DNA of 55,995 nucleotides, taken from an uncultured Anaerolineae bacterium (GTDB lineage: Bacteria; Chloroflexota; Anaerolineae; Anaerolineales; Villigracilaceae). Below the pieces are notes generated by a model. The model saw only the letters and a list, made by a program, of their open reading frames with translations. It was not told the origin of the DNA and made no database searches. A program made the translations under genes and the position numbers. Location of the stretch: NCBI GenBank assembly GCA_903908605.1, contig CAIVSQ010000221.1, forward strand, positions 1 to 55,995. Reading direction: 5' to 3'. Below are positions 1 through 9,503 of the stretch, in pieces; positions within the stretch are counted from its first letter, which is position 1, and every line of letters begins with the position of its first letter.

Positions 1-705
1 GATCTGTTCCAATCACACTCAAATGGCGCGCTGATTAACCTGTCGATAGCCTTGATGATTGCAAGTCTGACCGTTTTGGATTTGCCGGGAGTTTGTCCCA
101 ATGAAAAACTACGGTTCGAATTCAGGACCCAAATTACATCAACCCTGCTGGGGATGTCCAACGCACAGCATCTTGATCTTAGCAGGGAAGCGGAAACTGT
201 AACCCAGTGTTGGGAAATTGTTGGCGCAAAATCTGGATTGTTTTTTAAACTTGGTTGTTATCTTGGTGTCAGGATGGCAACCGACAACAAGGAAATTCTT
301 AACGCATTCATGAATTACGGTTATCATCTAGGAGTCATTGTTCAGATTGCAAATGACATCGCTGGTTTATGGAAAAAAGATCATAGCGGGGATATCTGCA
401 CAGGTATGAAGACACTGCCGATTGTTTATGCCCGCGAATATTATTCAGAGCAGAATAACCCTTTATTCGAAAAACTCCTATCAGAGGCCAAGGGATCATC
501 CGAGTCAGAACAGGCAGCGCGTAAAATGCTAATCGCAAGTGGGGCTATAATTTATCTGTGCCTTGAAGCCGAAAACCATAAAAAGGCAGCGATATCAGCG
601 ATCACATCCGTTCAGTCTCAACTGCGGCAGCCCCAACTCCTGATCGAAATGGTGGAGAACACATTCCAGTCTCATGAAATCCTTCCCTCTCAAGCCGGGT
701 ATTAA
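1..705 (+). CDS. ComQ-like isoprenyl transferase (polyprenyl synthetase family), 5' end outside window
   Basis: The reading frame is open from base 1, so the gene begins upstream and only about the last 234 residues are seen. The visible part matches the C-terminal two thirds of a trans-isoprenyl diphosphate synthase: a KSGLFF motif (the usual K-T/S-G), then a helix with the second metal motif as QIANDIAGLWKKD, then TLPIVYA. The second Asp-rich motif reads NDxxxxxxxD instead of DDxxD, a deviation I associate with ComQ-type enzymes that prenylate a peptide. The first Asp-rich motif would lie before the window. The gene overlaps the next gene, a ComP-like kinase, by 32 bp, which is the order comQ-comP. 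Base composition is clearly more AT-rich than the kinase that follows. An ordinary polyprenyl synthase is the alternative; the kinase neighbour argues for pheromone modification. Family call firm, ComQ role inferred. Confidence 0.75.
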   Translation, partial: DLFQSHSNGALINLSIALMIASLTVLDLPGVCPNEKLRFEFRTQITSTLLGMSNAQHLDLSREAETVTQCWEIVGAKSGLFFKLGCYLGVRMATDNKEILNAFMNYGYHLGVIVQIANDIAGLWKKDHSGDICTGMKTLPIVYAREYYSEQNNPLFEKLLSEAKGSSESEQAARKMLIASGAIIYLCLEAENHKKAAISAITSVQSQLRQPQLLIEMVENTFQSHEILPSQAGY

Positions 706-3046
706 CCTCATCTTCATCCTCGCCGCGCTCAGCTTATTGGGATTGCTGCTCTATTCCACCCGCCTCTCGCTCCAACAACCCTATTCTGAACTGCAGTGGA
801 ATTTCCGCAACGGCCTGGTCACCCGCGCTGTCAGCCCGGTGCGCACCGGCGACCGCATCGTCTCCATCGACGGCCTGTCCGTCTCCGCCGCGCGCCGCTT
901 CCCCGGCAAACACATCGCGGAAAGCGTGCTGATCGAATTCCAGGACCAGGCCGGAACCGTTCAGTCTACCCGGCTGATACTCTCCGCCCCGCCCGCCCTC
1001 GAACTCGCCAGCCGAATTAGCTTCCAGCTCATCGCCTTTGCTTTCTGGCTGCTTGCTGCCGCCATCCTGGCCTTTGGTTATCATGCCAGGGGCTATGCTA
1101 TTTTCATTCTCTTTTCCCAGCTCTTTGCCGTCATCTTCTCGCTTGGGTCCCTCTCTGCCTATGCCCCCATCTGGCTGGCCACTTTCTTTCACCTGGCCGA
1201 AATATGGATCGCCCCGCTTGCCATCCAGGCCCATGTCAACCTGCTTGGCTCAGCCCGCCCGCAACCGCACTTCACCAGGCTGGCCACCATCCTGGCTGGC
1301 ATCCTCTCCGCCCTCACCCTGTTCTTTGAAACCGGCCGGGATAACCCGGCCTGGGTGCGCTCCCTGCTGCTGATCTGGCTGGTGTCCACTGGCATTCTGC
1401 TGATTATCAGCCTTACCCACCAGCTTTTCTGGGGCCAGGAAAAGACCGCTTCCGCCACCCTCAAGCTGGTCCTGTCCGGGTTGGCCCTGGCTTTTGTACC
1501 CCTTGTGCTCTTTACGCTGTTGCCTGGGCTTTTATTCTCGCAGGTCGTCCTGCCATCCAGCCTCTCCCTGGCCTTCCTGGTTCTGATCCCTGCCAGCTAC
1601 GGCTACGCCATTTTTCGTAAAGAACTCATCCCTCTCGAACGTTATATCAACCACACCATCTCACTTTTTATCACCATCAGCCTGATTGCCGGGGTGTATG
1701 TCATCATCTTTCTGGCTGCCCGCCAGATTGTCCTCATCCCGGAACAATACCGGCTCGTCTTTGAACTGGTAGTCGTGCTGCTCCTGGCGTGGCTCGCCCA
1801 GCCCCTCTTCCAGAGGACCTCCGCCGCTGTTGGCAACCTGCTCTACGGGCCGCAATACGATCAGGTCACCACGCTCACCCTGGTCGGCGACGCGCTTTTC
1901 GGCACGCGGGGCGATCTGCTCGCCATCCTCGTCATCCTGGGCCAGTCTCTCATCCAGACCATGCAGATCGTCTATATTCGCATCCTGCTGCCGGGCAAAG
2001 TCATCCTGCTGGATGCCCAGGCTGGCCAGGTTCCCCAGCCCCAACAGATCGAAACCCCCGCCAGCCGCCAGCTCCTGGAAAACCTGCCCCGGCTGCCCGC
2101 CTACCAGTTCCAGCCCATCGGCCAGCTCGAGACTCTCTTACGCCGCAACAGCCTGACCCTCGCAAGGTTCGCCTGCGAAAATGCCCAGACCTGGCTGGTT
2201 GTCGCACGCCAGGAGCAGCCCCTTTGCCTGATCGTCTTTGGCAGGCAGCGCGGCGGCCGGGAATTTGACCAGCGCGAACTCAGCACGCTCGGCACGCTTT
2301 TCCAACAGGCTGCCGTCTCCATCGAAAACGCCATCATGGTCCAGGAATTGGAAACGCGCGCCGGGATGATCCGTCAGCTGCACCAGCGCCTGGCCGCCAC
2401 CCGCGAGCAGGAGCGCAAAAAAATCTCGCATGACCTGCACGACCAGGTCATTCAGGCCCTCGTTGCGCTAAATTTTTCATTCCACCAGGCCCGCCGCTTG
2501 CCCGCGCTGCAGCTCCAGGATTTGGATCAACTGCAGACAGAACTGCACCAGGTCCTGGTGGAAACCCGCCGGATTTGTGCTGATCTGCGCCCGCCGGTCC
2601 TGGATACGATTGGCGTCGTCCAGCTCATCCGCGCCCGGGTGCATGAACTGCGCAGCCAGGCCTCTTTTCGTATCAGCTTGCAACTGCTTGGAAGCGAAAC
2701 CATCATCATCCCTGCCGAAATTGCGTCCATTCTTTACGGCGTTTTCCAGGAAGGGCTGCAAAACATCCGCAAACACGCCCACTCTTCGCGCGTGGATATT
2801 GTCCTCGAAATTCAGCCCGAGACACTCACCTTCACCCTCAGCGATAACGGCCTGGGCTTCGAGCTACCTGCCCGCCTGGAATTATTCTCACTCAACCATC
2901 ACTTTGGGCTGGTTGGCTTGCGTGAGCGCGTGGAATCGGCTGGCGGAACATTCCAGCTCGAGACCGCCCCGGGCCAGGGCTGCCGCCTGGTCTGCCGTCT
3001 GCCGCTTGTGGGTCCTGATACTGATTGGGGGAATACATCCATATGA
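674..3046 (+). CDS. ComP-like multi-TM sensor histidine kinase
   Basis: A 790-residue membrane kinase. One N-terminal TM helix (about 10-30) is followed by a short PDZ-like segment (about 35-108, with TGDRIVSIDGLSV). Eight or nine further TM helices follow (about 115-375), then a GAF-like linker (about 450-565). A HisKA_3 domain has ERKKISHDLHDQ with the likely phospho-His at residue 589. A HATPase_c domain follows, with an N box (EGLQNIRKHAHSS) and a G box (DNGLGFE). A PDZ-like loop plus many helices plus HisKA_3 is the layout of ComP. The start overlaps the ComQ-like gene by 32 bp and the stop overlaps the regulator start (ATGA), so the three are probably co-transcribed. Kinase class certain; ligand (an isoprenylated peptide) is inference from the neighbour. 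Confidence 0.9.
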   Translation: MKSFPLKPGINLIFILAALSLLGLLLYSTRLSLQQPYSELQWNFRNGLVTRAVSPVRTGDRIVSIDGLSVSAARRFPGKHIAESVLIEFQDQAGTVQSTRLILSAPPALELASRISFQLIAFAFWLLAAAILAFGYHARGYAIFILFSQLFAVIFSLGSLSAYAPIWLATFFHLAEIWIAPLAIQAHVNLLGSARPQPHFTRLATILAGILSALTLFFETGRDNPAWVRSLLLIWLVSTGILLIISLTHQLFWGQEKTASATLKLVLSGLALAFVPLVLFTLLPGLLFSQVVLPSSLSLAFLVLIPASYGYAIFRKELIPLERYINHTISLFITISLIAGVYVIIFLAARQIVLIPEQYRLVFELVVVLLLAWLAQPLFQRTSAAVGNLLYGPQYDQVTTLTLVGDALFGTRGDLLAILVILGQSLIQTMQIVYIRILLPGKVILLDAQAGQVPQPQQIETPASRQLLENLPRLPAYQFQPIGQLETLLRRNSLTLARFACENAQTWLVVARQEQPLCLIVFGRQRGGREFDQRELSTLGTLFQQAAVSIENAIMVQELETRAGMIRQLHQRLAATREQERKKISHDLHDQVIQALVALNFSFHQARRLPALQLQDLDQLQTELHQVLVETRRICADLRPPVLDTIGVVQLIRARVHELRSQASFRISLQLLGSETIIIPAEIASILYGVFQEGLQNIRKHAHSSRVDIVLEIQPETLTFTLSDNGLGFELPARLELFSLNHHFGLVGLRERVESAGGTFQLETAPGQGCRLVCRLPLVGPDTDWGNTSI

Positions 3047-3681
3047 CCATCAAAATCCTTTTAGCCGACGATCATCCGCTCATCCGCTCCGGTATCCGCC
3101 TTGAGCTAACCCGCCAGGCTGGTATCGAAGTTGTCGCCGAGGCTCTCAACAGCGAAGATGCCCTCACCCTGGCGTTAAACCTCCTGCCCGATATTCTCAT
3201 TATCGATGTCAACATGCCTGGCCGTCCGGTTTATAAGATCATCCAGGAACTGAAATCCAAAACCCCCGCGCTGAAAGTCCTGGTACTCTCGGCCTATGGT
3301 GACCTGGGTACTGTTTCGGCCATGCTGCAGGCCGGTGCCAGCGCTTACGTGCTCAAGGATGATGACCCGGATGTCATCCTGCAGGCTGTCTACAGCTTGC
3401 AGCAGGGAGGCACCTGGTACAGCCGCCAGGTCCGTGAGCTGCTGGAAGGTTTGCGCCTGGACAGCCAGGAAAGCACCCCGCTTATGACCGAGCGCGAATC
3501 CGCCCTGCTGGACCTGCTGGTGGCTGGTGTTTCCAACAAGGAGATCGGTCATCAACTCGGTATCACCGAAAGGACGGTTGAATTTCACCTGGACCGAATC
3601 ATGGACAAAATCGGCCTGCGCGGCCGAACCTCCGTCGCCCTCTGGGCCCAGGAGCATCAATTTCTGCGCACAAGAAAATGA
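3043..3681 (+). CDS. NarL/ComA-family response regulator
   Basis: A 212-residue two-domain regulator. The receiver domain (1-120) has D9/D10, phospho-acceptor D55 (IIDVNMPG) and K105 (AYVLKDD). The C-terminal LuxR-type helix-turn-helix (about 145-205) contains LTERESALLDLL-like and SNKEIGHQLGITERTVEFHL motifs. I chose ATG 3043 over TTG 3025 because it overlaps the kinase stop as ATGA, begins directly at the family N-terminus (MTIKILLADDHP), and has a G-rich ribosome site at 3027-3031. It is the expected partner of the upstream HisKA_3 kinase. Target promoters are unknown; no obvious repeated operator was seen next to it. Confidence 0.93.
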   Translation: MTIKILLADDHPLIRSGIRLELTRQAGIEVVAEALNSEDALTLALNLLPDILIIDVNMPGRPVYKIIQELKSKTPALKVLVLSAYGDLGTVSAMLQAGASAYVLKDDDPDVILQAVYSLQQGGTWYSRQVRELLEGLRLDSQESTPLMTERESALLDLLVAGVSNKEIGHQLGITERTVEFHLDRIMDKIGLRGRTSVALWAQEHQFLRTRK

Positions 3682-4079
3682 TCAGTGTACTATTTCTCTC
3701 CATGTGAATGGGGTCATAACTGGCTGACTGTTTTGGCCACAAATAGAAACATACACTGCCCATGACATCATCATTGCTGTTTTTATTCGAATATAAAACC
3801 TTAAGCGAAGTTCTGTAATTCACTTTGCTGCTCTATCTGCTGGATGTTCACTTACTGGTTGCCATTTTGGACAGGCGTTCGGCCTGCTGGCATAAGGTTT
3901 TAGCGTCAGGGCATCCTACGCAGGTTTAATTACTTGAAATTTCCGTACATTACAAACTGAATACTGATTTTTTTTGCCGGGTAGTACAAATATTTTACTC
4001 ATGGGAGGATAAGGCTCTGCAGGGCTGGGCCCACTGAATTAAACCAGGCTCGCAAGGGGCGAACAGCTTTATTTTTGTG
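3682..4079. other. Non-coding gap between convergent genes
   Basis: About 400 bp, AT-richer than its flanks, between the response regulator and the convergent pirin gene. I see no convincing gene. The only peptide of note is 3844-3903 (+), 19 codons with two tryptophans but no ribosome site. No strong terminator was found; a weak stem (TGGC...GGCCA, about 3721-3740) is the best candidate. Confidence 0.5.
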
Positions 4080-5111
4080 TTATTTTTCTTTGGCTGGGCG
4101 GGTTTCGGTTTCGCCGTTGGCGTAGCGTGCGAAGCGGCCTGCTTCTCGCGGGTGGACCGGGTCGGTGCGATCCCAGGGCCAGCCGCCAAACTCGGTGCGC
4201 TGGTAGTCGGAGTAGGCCTGGCGGATTTCCTGCTGGCTGTTCATGACGAAGGGGCCGTACTGTACGACCGGTTCGGCGATGGGGACGCCCTGTAACAGCA
4301 GCAGGCGGGCTGGCTCGGAGCCTGTTTGCAGATCGAGACTGGTGGCGGGGCGCAGGTCAATGGCGTGGTAGGTGGGGATATCACGCCCGGCGGCGCGCAG
4401 GCCGGTGCCGGCAAAATAATAGAGGGTGCGTTGGGCATTTGGCCCGGCGGCGGGCAGGCTGAACTGTGCGCCCGCTTCCATCTCGATGATGGCGATAGCG
4501 ACTTCGTTAAGCGGGTCGGCGGCCCAGGAATCGGGGGCGGGGGCCAGGGCGTGGGCGCTGTTTAATTCGCCGGCGAAGAGGGTGATGTGCGTGGTTTTGC
4601 CGGAGGGGTCTGTGCTTTGCAGGTGGGTCATCTCTTCGGCCCACAGCATTTTGTAATGGGGGGTTGCGAACTTTTTGGCAGCCGGCAGGTTGAGCCAGAT
4701 CTGGAATAGCTCGAGTGGGTTTGGGTTGTCGCGGTCGAGCAGCGGGAACATTTCGGCATGCTGGAGGCCGCTGCCTGCGGTCATCCACTGCACGTCACCG
4801 TTGCCATAGCGGCCGGCGGCGCCGTGTGAATCGGAATGATCGACAAAACCGTTCAGCACGATTGTGACGGTCTCGAAACCGCGGTGGGGGTGGGCCGGGA
4901 AACCGGGCACCTGCTCGCCGTGATACATGCGCCAGCCATCACGCGGGGTGAAATCCTGGCCGAGGTCGCGGCCGGCCAGCGAGGCCTGCGGGCCAAATTG
5001 TTGGTTGCCGCGCGGGTAGGCGTCGGCGTGGTGGACACAGAAGAGGAAGGGGTCGATGGTTTCCCAGGCAAAACCGAGCGGCCTGAGGCGCAGGATGTCA
5101 TTGGCGGGCAT
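4080..5111 (-). CDS. Pirin family protein
   Basis: A 343-residue bicupin of the pirin family. The N-terminal cupin has HPHRGFETVT (metal ligands H74 and H76) and GLQHAEMF (H118, E120), the four usual iron-binding positions of pirin. The C-terminal cupin ends with the family-typical GPFVMN and Q-E-I-R-Q-A-Y-D-Y-Q segment. Bacterial pirins include quercetin-dioxygenase-like enzymes and regulators of metabolic enzymes; the role here is not clear. The start has a good AGGAG-type site. The upstream flavoprotein gene ends 3 bp before, so the two are co-transcribed. At 343 residues it is longer than the usual 230-300, through an extended C-terminal tail. Family certain, function open. Confidence 0.93.
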   Translation of the reverse strand: MPANDILRLRPLGFAWETIDPFLFCVHHADAYPRGNQQFGPQASLAGRDLGQDFTPRDGWRMYHGEQVPGFPAHPHRGFETVTIVLNGFVDHSDSHGAAGRYGNGDVQWMTAGSGLQHAEMFPLLDRDNPNPLELFQIWLNLPAAKKFATPHYKMLWAEEMTHLQSTDPSGKTTHITLFAGELNSAHALAPAPDSWAADPLNEVAIAIIEMEAGAQFSLPAAGPNAQRTLYYFAGTGLRAAGRDIPTYHAIDLRPATSLDLQTGSEPARLLLLQGVPIAEPVVQYGPFVMNSQQEIRQAYSDYQRTEFGGWPWDRTDPVHPREAGRFARYANGETETRPAKEK

Positions 5112-5114
5112 GGT

Positions 5115-6383
5115 TCAGTCTCCTTGCGGGGACGGGATGAGTTGGTTGGCGGTCAGCCAGGCCAGGGCGCCCTGCCCGGCGGCGCGGCCGGTGGAGAAGC
5201 AGGCCGTCAGCAGGTAGCCGCCGGTGGGGGCTTCCCAATCGAGCATTTCACCGGCGCAAAAGACGCCGGGCTGGTCTTTGAGCATCAGGTGTTGGTCGAG
5301 ACCCTCGAAGCGGACTCCACCGGCGGTGCTGATGGCTTCGGCCAGCGGGTGAGGGGCGATGAGAGGGATGCGCAGGGCTTTGATGGCGGCGGCCAGCTTG
5401 ACGGGGTCTTCCATGATCAGGCGCGGCAGGAATTCCCACAGCAGGCCGGCTTTGACGTCGCGCAGGCCGGTGGATTTTTCCAGGTGGCTGGAGAGCGAGC
5501 GTGAACCGCGCGGGCGGGCCAGGCGGGCGAGCAGCTCTTCGCGCGTGTGCCCGGGGGCCAGGTCCAGGTGGATGGTGGCGCTGCCGGCGCGCTCAATTTC
5601 ATCACGGATGAAGGCTGAGAAGGCGTAGATCAGGCTGCCTTCCAGGCCGTCACGGGTGACGATGAACTCGCCCTGGCGGCGGATGGCCGGCTGGCCGGCG
5701 GGGGTGAATTCGAGGACCACGGCTTTGAGCGGGCTGCCATCGAAGCGTTCGCGGAAGTGCTCGCTCCAGTGCACGTCGAAGCCGCAGTTGGCGGGTTTGA
5801 AGGGTGCCAGCGGAGTGCCGCGTGAGGCCAGCAGTTCGGCCCAGTCGCCGGTGGAGCCGAGCTGGGGCCAACTGGCGCCGCCCAGGGCCAGGATGACGGC
5901 CAGGTGTTGGGCGCTTTGCTCACCACTCTCGGTTTCGAAACGGAGATCCCCATCGGCGTTCCAGCCCAGCCATTTGTGGCCTGGGTGGAAGCGCACACCG
6001 CTTTCTTCCAGGCGTTTGCGCCAGGCCGAGAGCAGCGCGGCGGCTTTCATCTCAACCGGGAAAACCCGCCCGGAGGTGCCGGTGAAGGTTTCCACACCCA
6101 GCCCGGCGGCCCAGGCCAGCAGCTCTGGCGGGCCAAAGGCCTGCAGGTAGGGTTCCAGCTGTAGGCGGCGTTCGCCATAGCGGGCCAGGAACTGCTCGGG
6201 CGGCTCGGAGTGGGTCAGGTTGAGACCGCTGGAGCCGGCCACCAGGAATTTACGACCAACCGAGGGGTTGGATTCGTACAGGTCGACCGGCAGGCCAGCC
6301 TGGCTGAGGACTTCGGCGGCCATCAGGCCAGCCGGGCCGCCGCCGATGACGGCCGCGGGCGAGAGGGGATTGTTCAAATTCAA
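5115..6383 (-). CDS. HI0933/YhiN-type NAD(P)/FAD-dependent oxidoreductase
   Basis: A 422-residue flavoprotein. It starts with a Rossmann FAD site ([16 protein letters not shown], residues 12-27), then the family block [19 protein letters not shown], and ends with the C-terminal FAD-contact region ([20 protein letters not shown]). The GLNLTH version of the block is that of the PP4765-like subfamily (TIGR03862 type), not the GRCNxTN of YhiN itself. Substrate is unknown. The start overlaps the stop of the VF530 gene upstream by 4 bp, and pirin follows 3 bp downstream, giving a tight VF530-flavoprotein-pirin operon. Confidence 0.9.
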   Translation of the reverse strand: MNLNNPLSPAAVIGGGPAGLMAAEVLSQAGLPVDLYESNPSVGRKFLVAGSSGLNLTHSEPPEQFLARYGERRLQLEPYLQAFGPPELLAWAAGLGVETFTGTSGRVFPVEMKAAALLSAWRKRLEESGVRFHPGHKWLGWNADGDLRFETESGEQSAQHLAVILALGGASWPQLGSTGDWAELLASRGTPLAPFKPANCGFDVHWSEHFRERFDGSPLKAVVLEFTPAGQPAIRRQGEFIVTRDGLEGSLIYAFSAFIRDEIERAGSATIHLDLAPGHTREELLARLARPRGSRSLSSHLEKSTGLRDVKAGLLWEFLPRLIMEDPVKLAAAIKALRIPLIAPHPLAEAISTAGGVRFEGLDQHLMLKDQPGVFCAGEMLDWEAPTGGYLLTACFSTGRAAGQGALAWLTANQLIPSPQGD

Positions 6384-6607
6384 CCTGTCTTTCGGATGGT
6401 GTAGAGATAGAGTTGCTCAACTTTTTCGCGGGCCCAGGGGGTGCGGCGCAGGAATTTTAAACTGGACTTGATGGACGGGTCGTTCTTGAAGCAGTTTATG
6501 TCGATCTGCCTGGATAGCTCCGGCCAGCCATAGTGCTCCACCAGGTGGGTCAGGATCATTTCGAGGGTGATGCCGTGCAGGGGGTTATTGGGTTGGGTCA
6601 GAGTCAT
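6380..6607 (-). CDS. VF530/DUF2132 family small protein
   Basis: A 75-residue protein with the signature of the VF530 family: [21 protein letters not shown] near the N-terminus, then [24 protein letters not shown], then a basic tail. The family is a small helical fold with suspected DNA binding; no activity is established. It overlaps the next gene by 4 bp and is the first gene of the short operon that continues through the flavoprotein and pirin. A weak AGG site precedes the ATG. Confidence 0.88.
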   Translation of the reverse strand: MTLTQPNNPLHGITLEMILTHLVEHYGWPELSRQIDINCFKNDPSIKSSLKFLRRTPWAREKVEQLYLYTIRKTG

Positions 6608-6736
6608 GTTTGCCTGGAAAATATTTGTTGGTTTGATGCGGCCTGGATTGTTTATTGCTCCAATTTAGTGTACGGTATATTGGTGGACCTGTAAAGATGG
6701 CGAGCCAGTTGCCAGTGGGCGGCTGAGGGTCGCAGG

Positions 6737-7633
6737 CTAACTGGAGGCGGGGGTGTGCTTGAGGCGGTAGGAGACAAAGGCCAGGGTGTGGTTATCGGGT
6801 GACCATGAATTGACGTTGAGGGTGCCCTGCCCGCCAAACAAGCTGGCGATGGTTTTGGAAGCTGCGCCGCTGGCGGGTGCCAGGCGCAGCTGCACGTTTT
6901 TATTGGCGGGGTGATCACCAGGGGCGACATCTTCTTTGGCGTAGACGATGTAGACCAGCCAGTTGCCATCCGGCGAGAGGTGCGGGAACCAGCAGTTGGC
7001 ATCCTCGTGCAGCATGTGGAGCGGGTTGGCGCCATCGGCTTGCATGCGCCAGATTTGCATCAGGCCGCTGCGGGTGGAGTTGAACCAGATGTGCTGGCCG
7101 GAGGGGGAGTATTCGGGTCCATCATCGAGCCCGGGTTCATTGGTCAGGCGGGTTTCCTGGCCGCCCTGGACGGAGATGGTGTAGATATCGTATTGACCAT
7201 TGCGCTCGGCACAGTAGGCCAGGCGCTGGCCATCCGGCGACCAGCCGTGCAGGTAGCTGGGGCCGAGCGGGGTGATCAGCCGCGGGCTGCCGCCTTCAAT
7301 GGGCAGGATGTAGATGCGGGATTTGAAATCGCCGCTGGTGTGGTGACTGATGGCGATCTGGCGGTTGTCGGGCGAGAGGACGTGGTCGTTGTTGCAGTTG
7401 ACGGCGAAACCGGTCGGCAGTTCGTGGATGGCAGCACTGGCAAGCTCGAAGCGGTAGATGCGTCCGTTGGAGTTGTAGAGCAGGGAACGGCCGTCCAGGG
7501 TCCAGTTGGGGGCCTCAATGATCTCCTCAAATTCCTTCAGGACGGTTCTGACCCCCGTGTGGATATCGATGGTTTCCAAAATGCTGATTGAATCGCGCTG
7601 CTGGTTGTAGTGCTGTATGCTGGTGTCATCCAT
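6737..7633 (-). CDS. TolB-like PD40 beta-propeller protein
   Basis: A 298-residue protein made of WD40-like PD40 repeats. Repeats of the type [65 protein letters not shown] and [14 protein letters not shown] recur about every 45 residues, giving five or six blades. There is no signal peptide, unlike TolB of the Tol-Pal system, so it is probably cytoplasmic, perhaps a binding scaffold. Related stand-alone propellers are often next to glycan genes, but no such link is visible here. GGAG lies upstream of the ATG. Confidence 0.85.
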   Translation of the reverse strand: MDDTSIQHYNQQRDSISILETIDIHTGVRTVLKEFEEIIEAPNWTLDGRSLLYNSNGRIYRFELASAAIHELPTGFAVNCNNDHVLSPDNRQIAISHHTSGDFKSRIYILPIEGGSPRLITPLGPSYLHGWSPDGQRLAYCAERNGQYDIYTISVQGGQETRLTNEPGLDDGPEYSPSGQHIWFNSTRSGLMQIWRMQADGANPLHMLHEDANCWFPHLSPDGNWLVYIVYAKEDVAPGDHPANKNVQLRLAPASGAASKTIASLFGGQGTLNVNSWSPDNHTLAFVSYRLKHTPASS

Positions 7634-7781
7634 TGGTTTTTATTCTCCAGTTGAACGTTGTTTTTTTTAGAGGCGAGGCCAAATCCCATGTGAATCATTT
7701 CACAAAGGCGGCGGTCAGAGAGTGGGTGCGGGGGTTATAATTTTGGTGGTATCCCTGCCAACCCGATGAGGAGAGATAACA

Positions 7782-8903
7782 ATGACGTCATCCACGCGAA
7801 TAAATTTTCTTGGGAATCTGCGCGCTTTTGTAGTGCTGCTGGTGATTGTACTTCACGGTGCCCTGACCTACATGGTTAATCCACCGACCTGGTGGTACGT
7901 CATCGACCGGCAGAATCATCCGTTGTTCACCACACTGGTCTTGCTGATTGATGTGCCGATCATGCAGATCATGTTCTTTATTTCCGGTTATTTTGCGCTG
8001 CCATCCCTGCAAAAACGTGGGGCGGCTGGCTTTAGCCGTGAAAAATTCATGCGCATCGGCCTGCCCTGGTTGGCGGGGGTCCTGCTGCTGGCGCCTCCGA
8101 CAACCTACCTGATCTACCTCTCGCGGGCTGTGCCAGTCAGTTTGCTGGATTTCTGGCGCAGGGATTTCTGGGGGGAATTATTCCAACAGTCGGTCTATTG
8201 GTACCTGGGGGTGCTGCTGGCGCTGTTCCTGCTGCTGGCGCTGGTGTATGAATCCAGCGAGCGGCTGCGAAAGCTGGCTGTTGAGCCGGCCAGGCCGGGT
8301 TGGAAGGTCTTCGTGGGCTTTGGGGCTGTGATGACGGCCAGCTACTTCTTTCTCAACCTGTTTTACCATGTCGATAGCTGGAATCATTTCTGGTATTTGT
8401 TTCTTTTTCAACCGGTGCGTTTGCCGTTGTATGCTGGTTATTTTTGCCTGGGGTTGTTTGCCCAACAAAAGGGCTGGTTTGGGCCAGGCGGTTACGTACC
8501 GCAGGCGGCAGGTTGGCTGGCTGCCTGTGCCCTCTCGGGGTTATTATACCTTGGCCTGCGTTTTTCCCCGCTGATGGCTCCCGTTGACCCGCTGCCTGCG
8601 GTGAAGCTTTATAACGCGATCCTGTTCAACACTTTCTGCCTTTCCAGCCTGATGGGGCTGCTGGCGGTCTTTCAGGCGCGGGTGAGCGGGGATGGCCGAA
8701 TCTGGACCAGCCTGTCGAATTCATCCTACGGGATGTATTTTTTTCACCCGGTGATTCTCTACCCGCTGACGTTGGTGCTGCTGCTGGTGGATTTGCCTGC
8801 CCTGCTGAAGGGCAGCCTGGCGATTGTGCTCGGGATTGGGTTGAGCTGGTTGTTTGTCAGCCAGGTGGTCCGGCGCCTGCCCTGGCTGAGGGACGTTTTT
8901 TAG
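7782..8903 (+). CDS. Acyltransferase 3 family membrane protein
   Basis: A 373-residue integral membrane protein with about ten TM helices. The N-terminus carries the family signature: NFLGNLRAFVVLLVIVLHGAL (the conserved R and H of acyltransferase 3) and an FFISGYFA block. This subgroup resembles OpgC/MdoC, which O-acylates periplasmic glucans, but the acceptor here is unknown. A strong GAGGAGAG site precedes ATG 7782, and a TATAAT-like box lies near 7735, so this gene has a normal leader. A hairpin at 8929-8946 follows the stop. Confidence 0.87.
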   Translation: MTSSTRINFLGNLRAFVVLLVIVLHGALTYMVNPPTWWYVIDRQNHPLFTTLVLLIDVPIMQIMFFISGYFALPSLQKRGAAGFSREKFMRIGLPWLAGVLLLAPPTTYLIYLSRAVPVSLLDFWRRDFWGELFQQSVYWYLGVLLALFLLLALVYESSERLRKLAVEPARPGWKVFVGFGAVMTASYFFLNLFYHVDSWNHFWYLFLFQPVRLPLYAGYFCLGLFAQQKGWFGPGGYVPQAAGWLAACALSGLLYLGLRFSPLMAPVDPLPAVKLYNAILFNTFCLSSLMGLLAVFQARVSGDGRIWTSLSNSSYGMYFFHPVILYPLTLVLLLVDLPALLKGSLAIVLGIGLSWLFVSQVVRRLPWLRDVF

Positions 8904-8928
8904 CTGCCTGCCCGGTAAAAAGCACAGA

Positions 8929-8946
8929 CCCCGCACGAACGCGGGG
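8929..8946 (+). terminator. Weak hairpin after acyltransferase gene
   Basis: CCCCGC and GCGGGG form a perfect 6-bp stem with a 6-nt loop 25 bp after the stop. No T-run follows, and the next gene starts 20 bp further on, so it may only slow transcription or separate the two messages. Confidence 0.35.
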
Positions 8947-8966
8947 CTGATTTCCAATGGAGTGAG

Positions 8967-9503
8967 ATGAGCAAACCTGCCTGTATTTATTTAATCCGGC
9001 ACGCGACCCCGGATTGGTCGCGCAAGGATATCCCCTATGACATTCCGCCCGGGCCGCCGCTGACGGCTGAGGGGGAGCGTGAAGCGCTGGCGCTGGGGGC
9101 CTTCCTGAAGCAGGCCGGTGTGGCGATGGTTTACCACAGCCCGATGGAGCGCGCGCTGCGAACAGCGCAGATTGCGGCCGGTGTGGCCGGGGTGGAGATG
9201 CTGCTGCGAGATGATTTATCCGAGTGGCGTTCAAAGGAAAAAGACGAGGATGTGCATGCGCGGGTCTGGCGGGTGGCGCAGGAGTGCCTGACGCAGAGCG
9301 AGGCCGGCCGCCCGGTGGGCCTGGTGACGCACGGCGGGCCGATTGGTCTGCTGCTGTGTGAGTTCAAGCTGCCGGCCGGGCAACTGGATGCGCAGCGGCG
9401 CCTTTATGACCACGGTAACCCGCTGCCACCGGCCGGAGCCTGGCTGGTGAGAGCCTGCCAGGATGGCTGGGAGCTGGAGCTGGCGTTTAAGCCGGGGGGT
9501 TAG
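8967..9503 (+). CDS. Histidine phosphatase family protein (PhoE/GpmB-like)
   Basis: A 178-residue branch-1 histidine phosphatase. The catalytic RHG-type motif reads YLIRHATPDW (phospho-His at residue 11). The second arginine lies in SPMERALRTAQIA, and the second catalytic histidine in VTHGGPIG. Size and motif order match small broad-specificity phosphatases or cobalamin phosphatase-like enzymes; there is no cobalamin context. GGAG precedes the ATG. Its 3' end overlaps the convergent NAD(P)-binding gene by 4 bp. Confidence 0.87.
   Translation: MSKPACIYLIRHATPDWSRKDIPYDIPPGPPLTAEGEREALALGAFLKQAGVAMVYHSPMERALRTAQIAAGVAGVEMLLRDDLSEWRSKEKDEDVHARVWRVAQECLTQSEAGRPVGLVTHGGPIGLLLCEFKLPAGQLDAQRRLYDHGNPLPPAGAWLVRACQDGWELELAFKPGG

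Noticed and set aside
3844-3903. 19-codon Trp-containing peptide as ComX candidate
   Set aside because: No ribosome binding site, too short for a ComX precursor, and located after the regulator; not enough to list as a gene.
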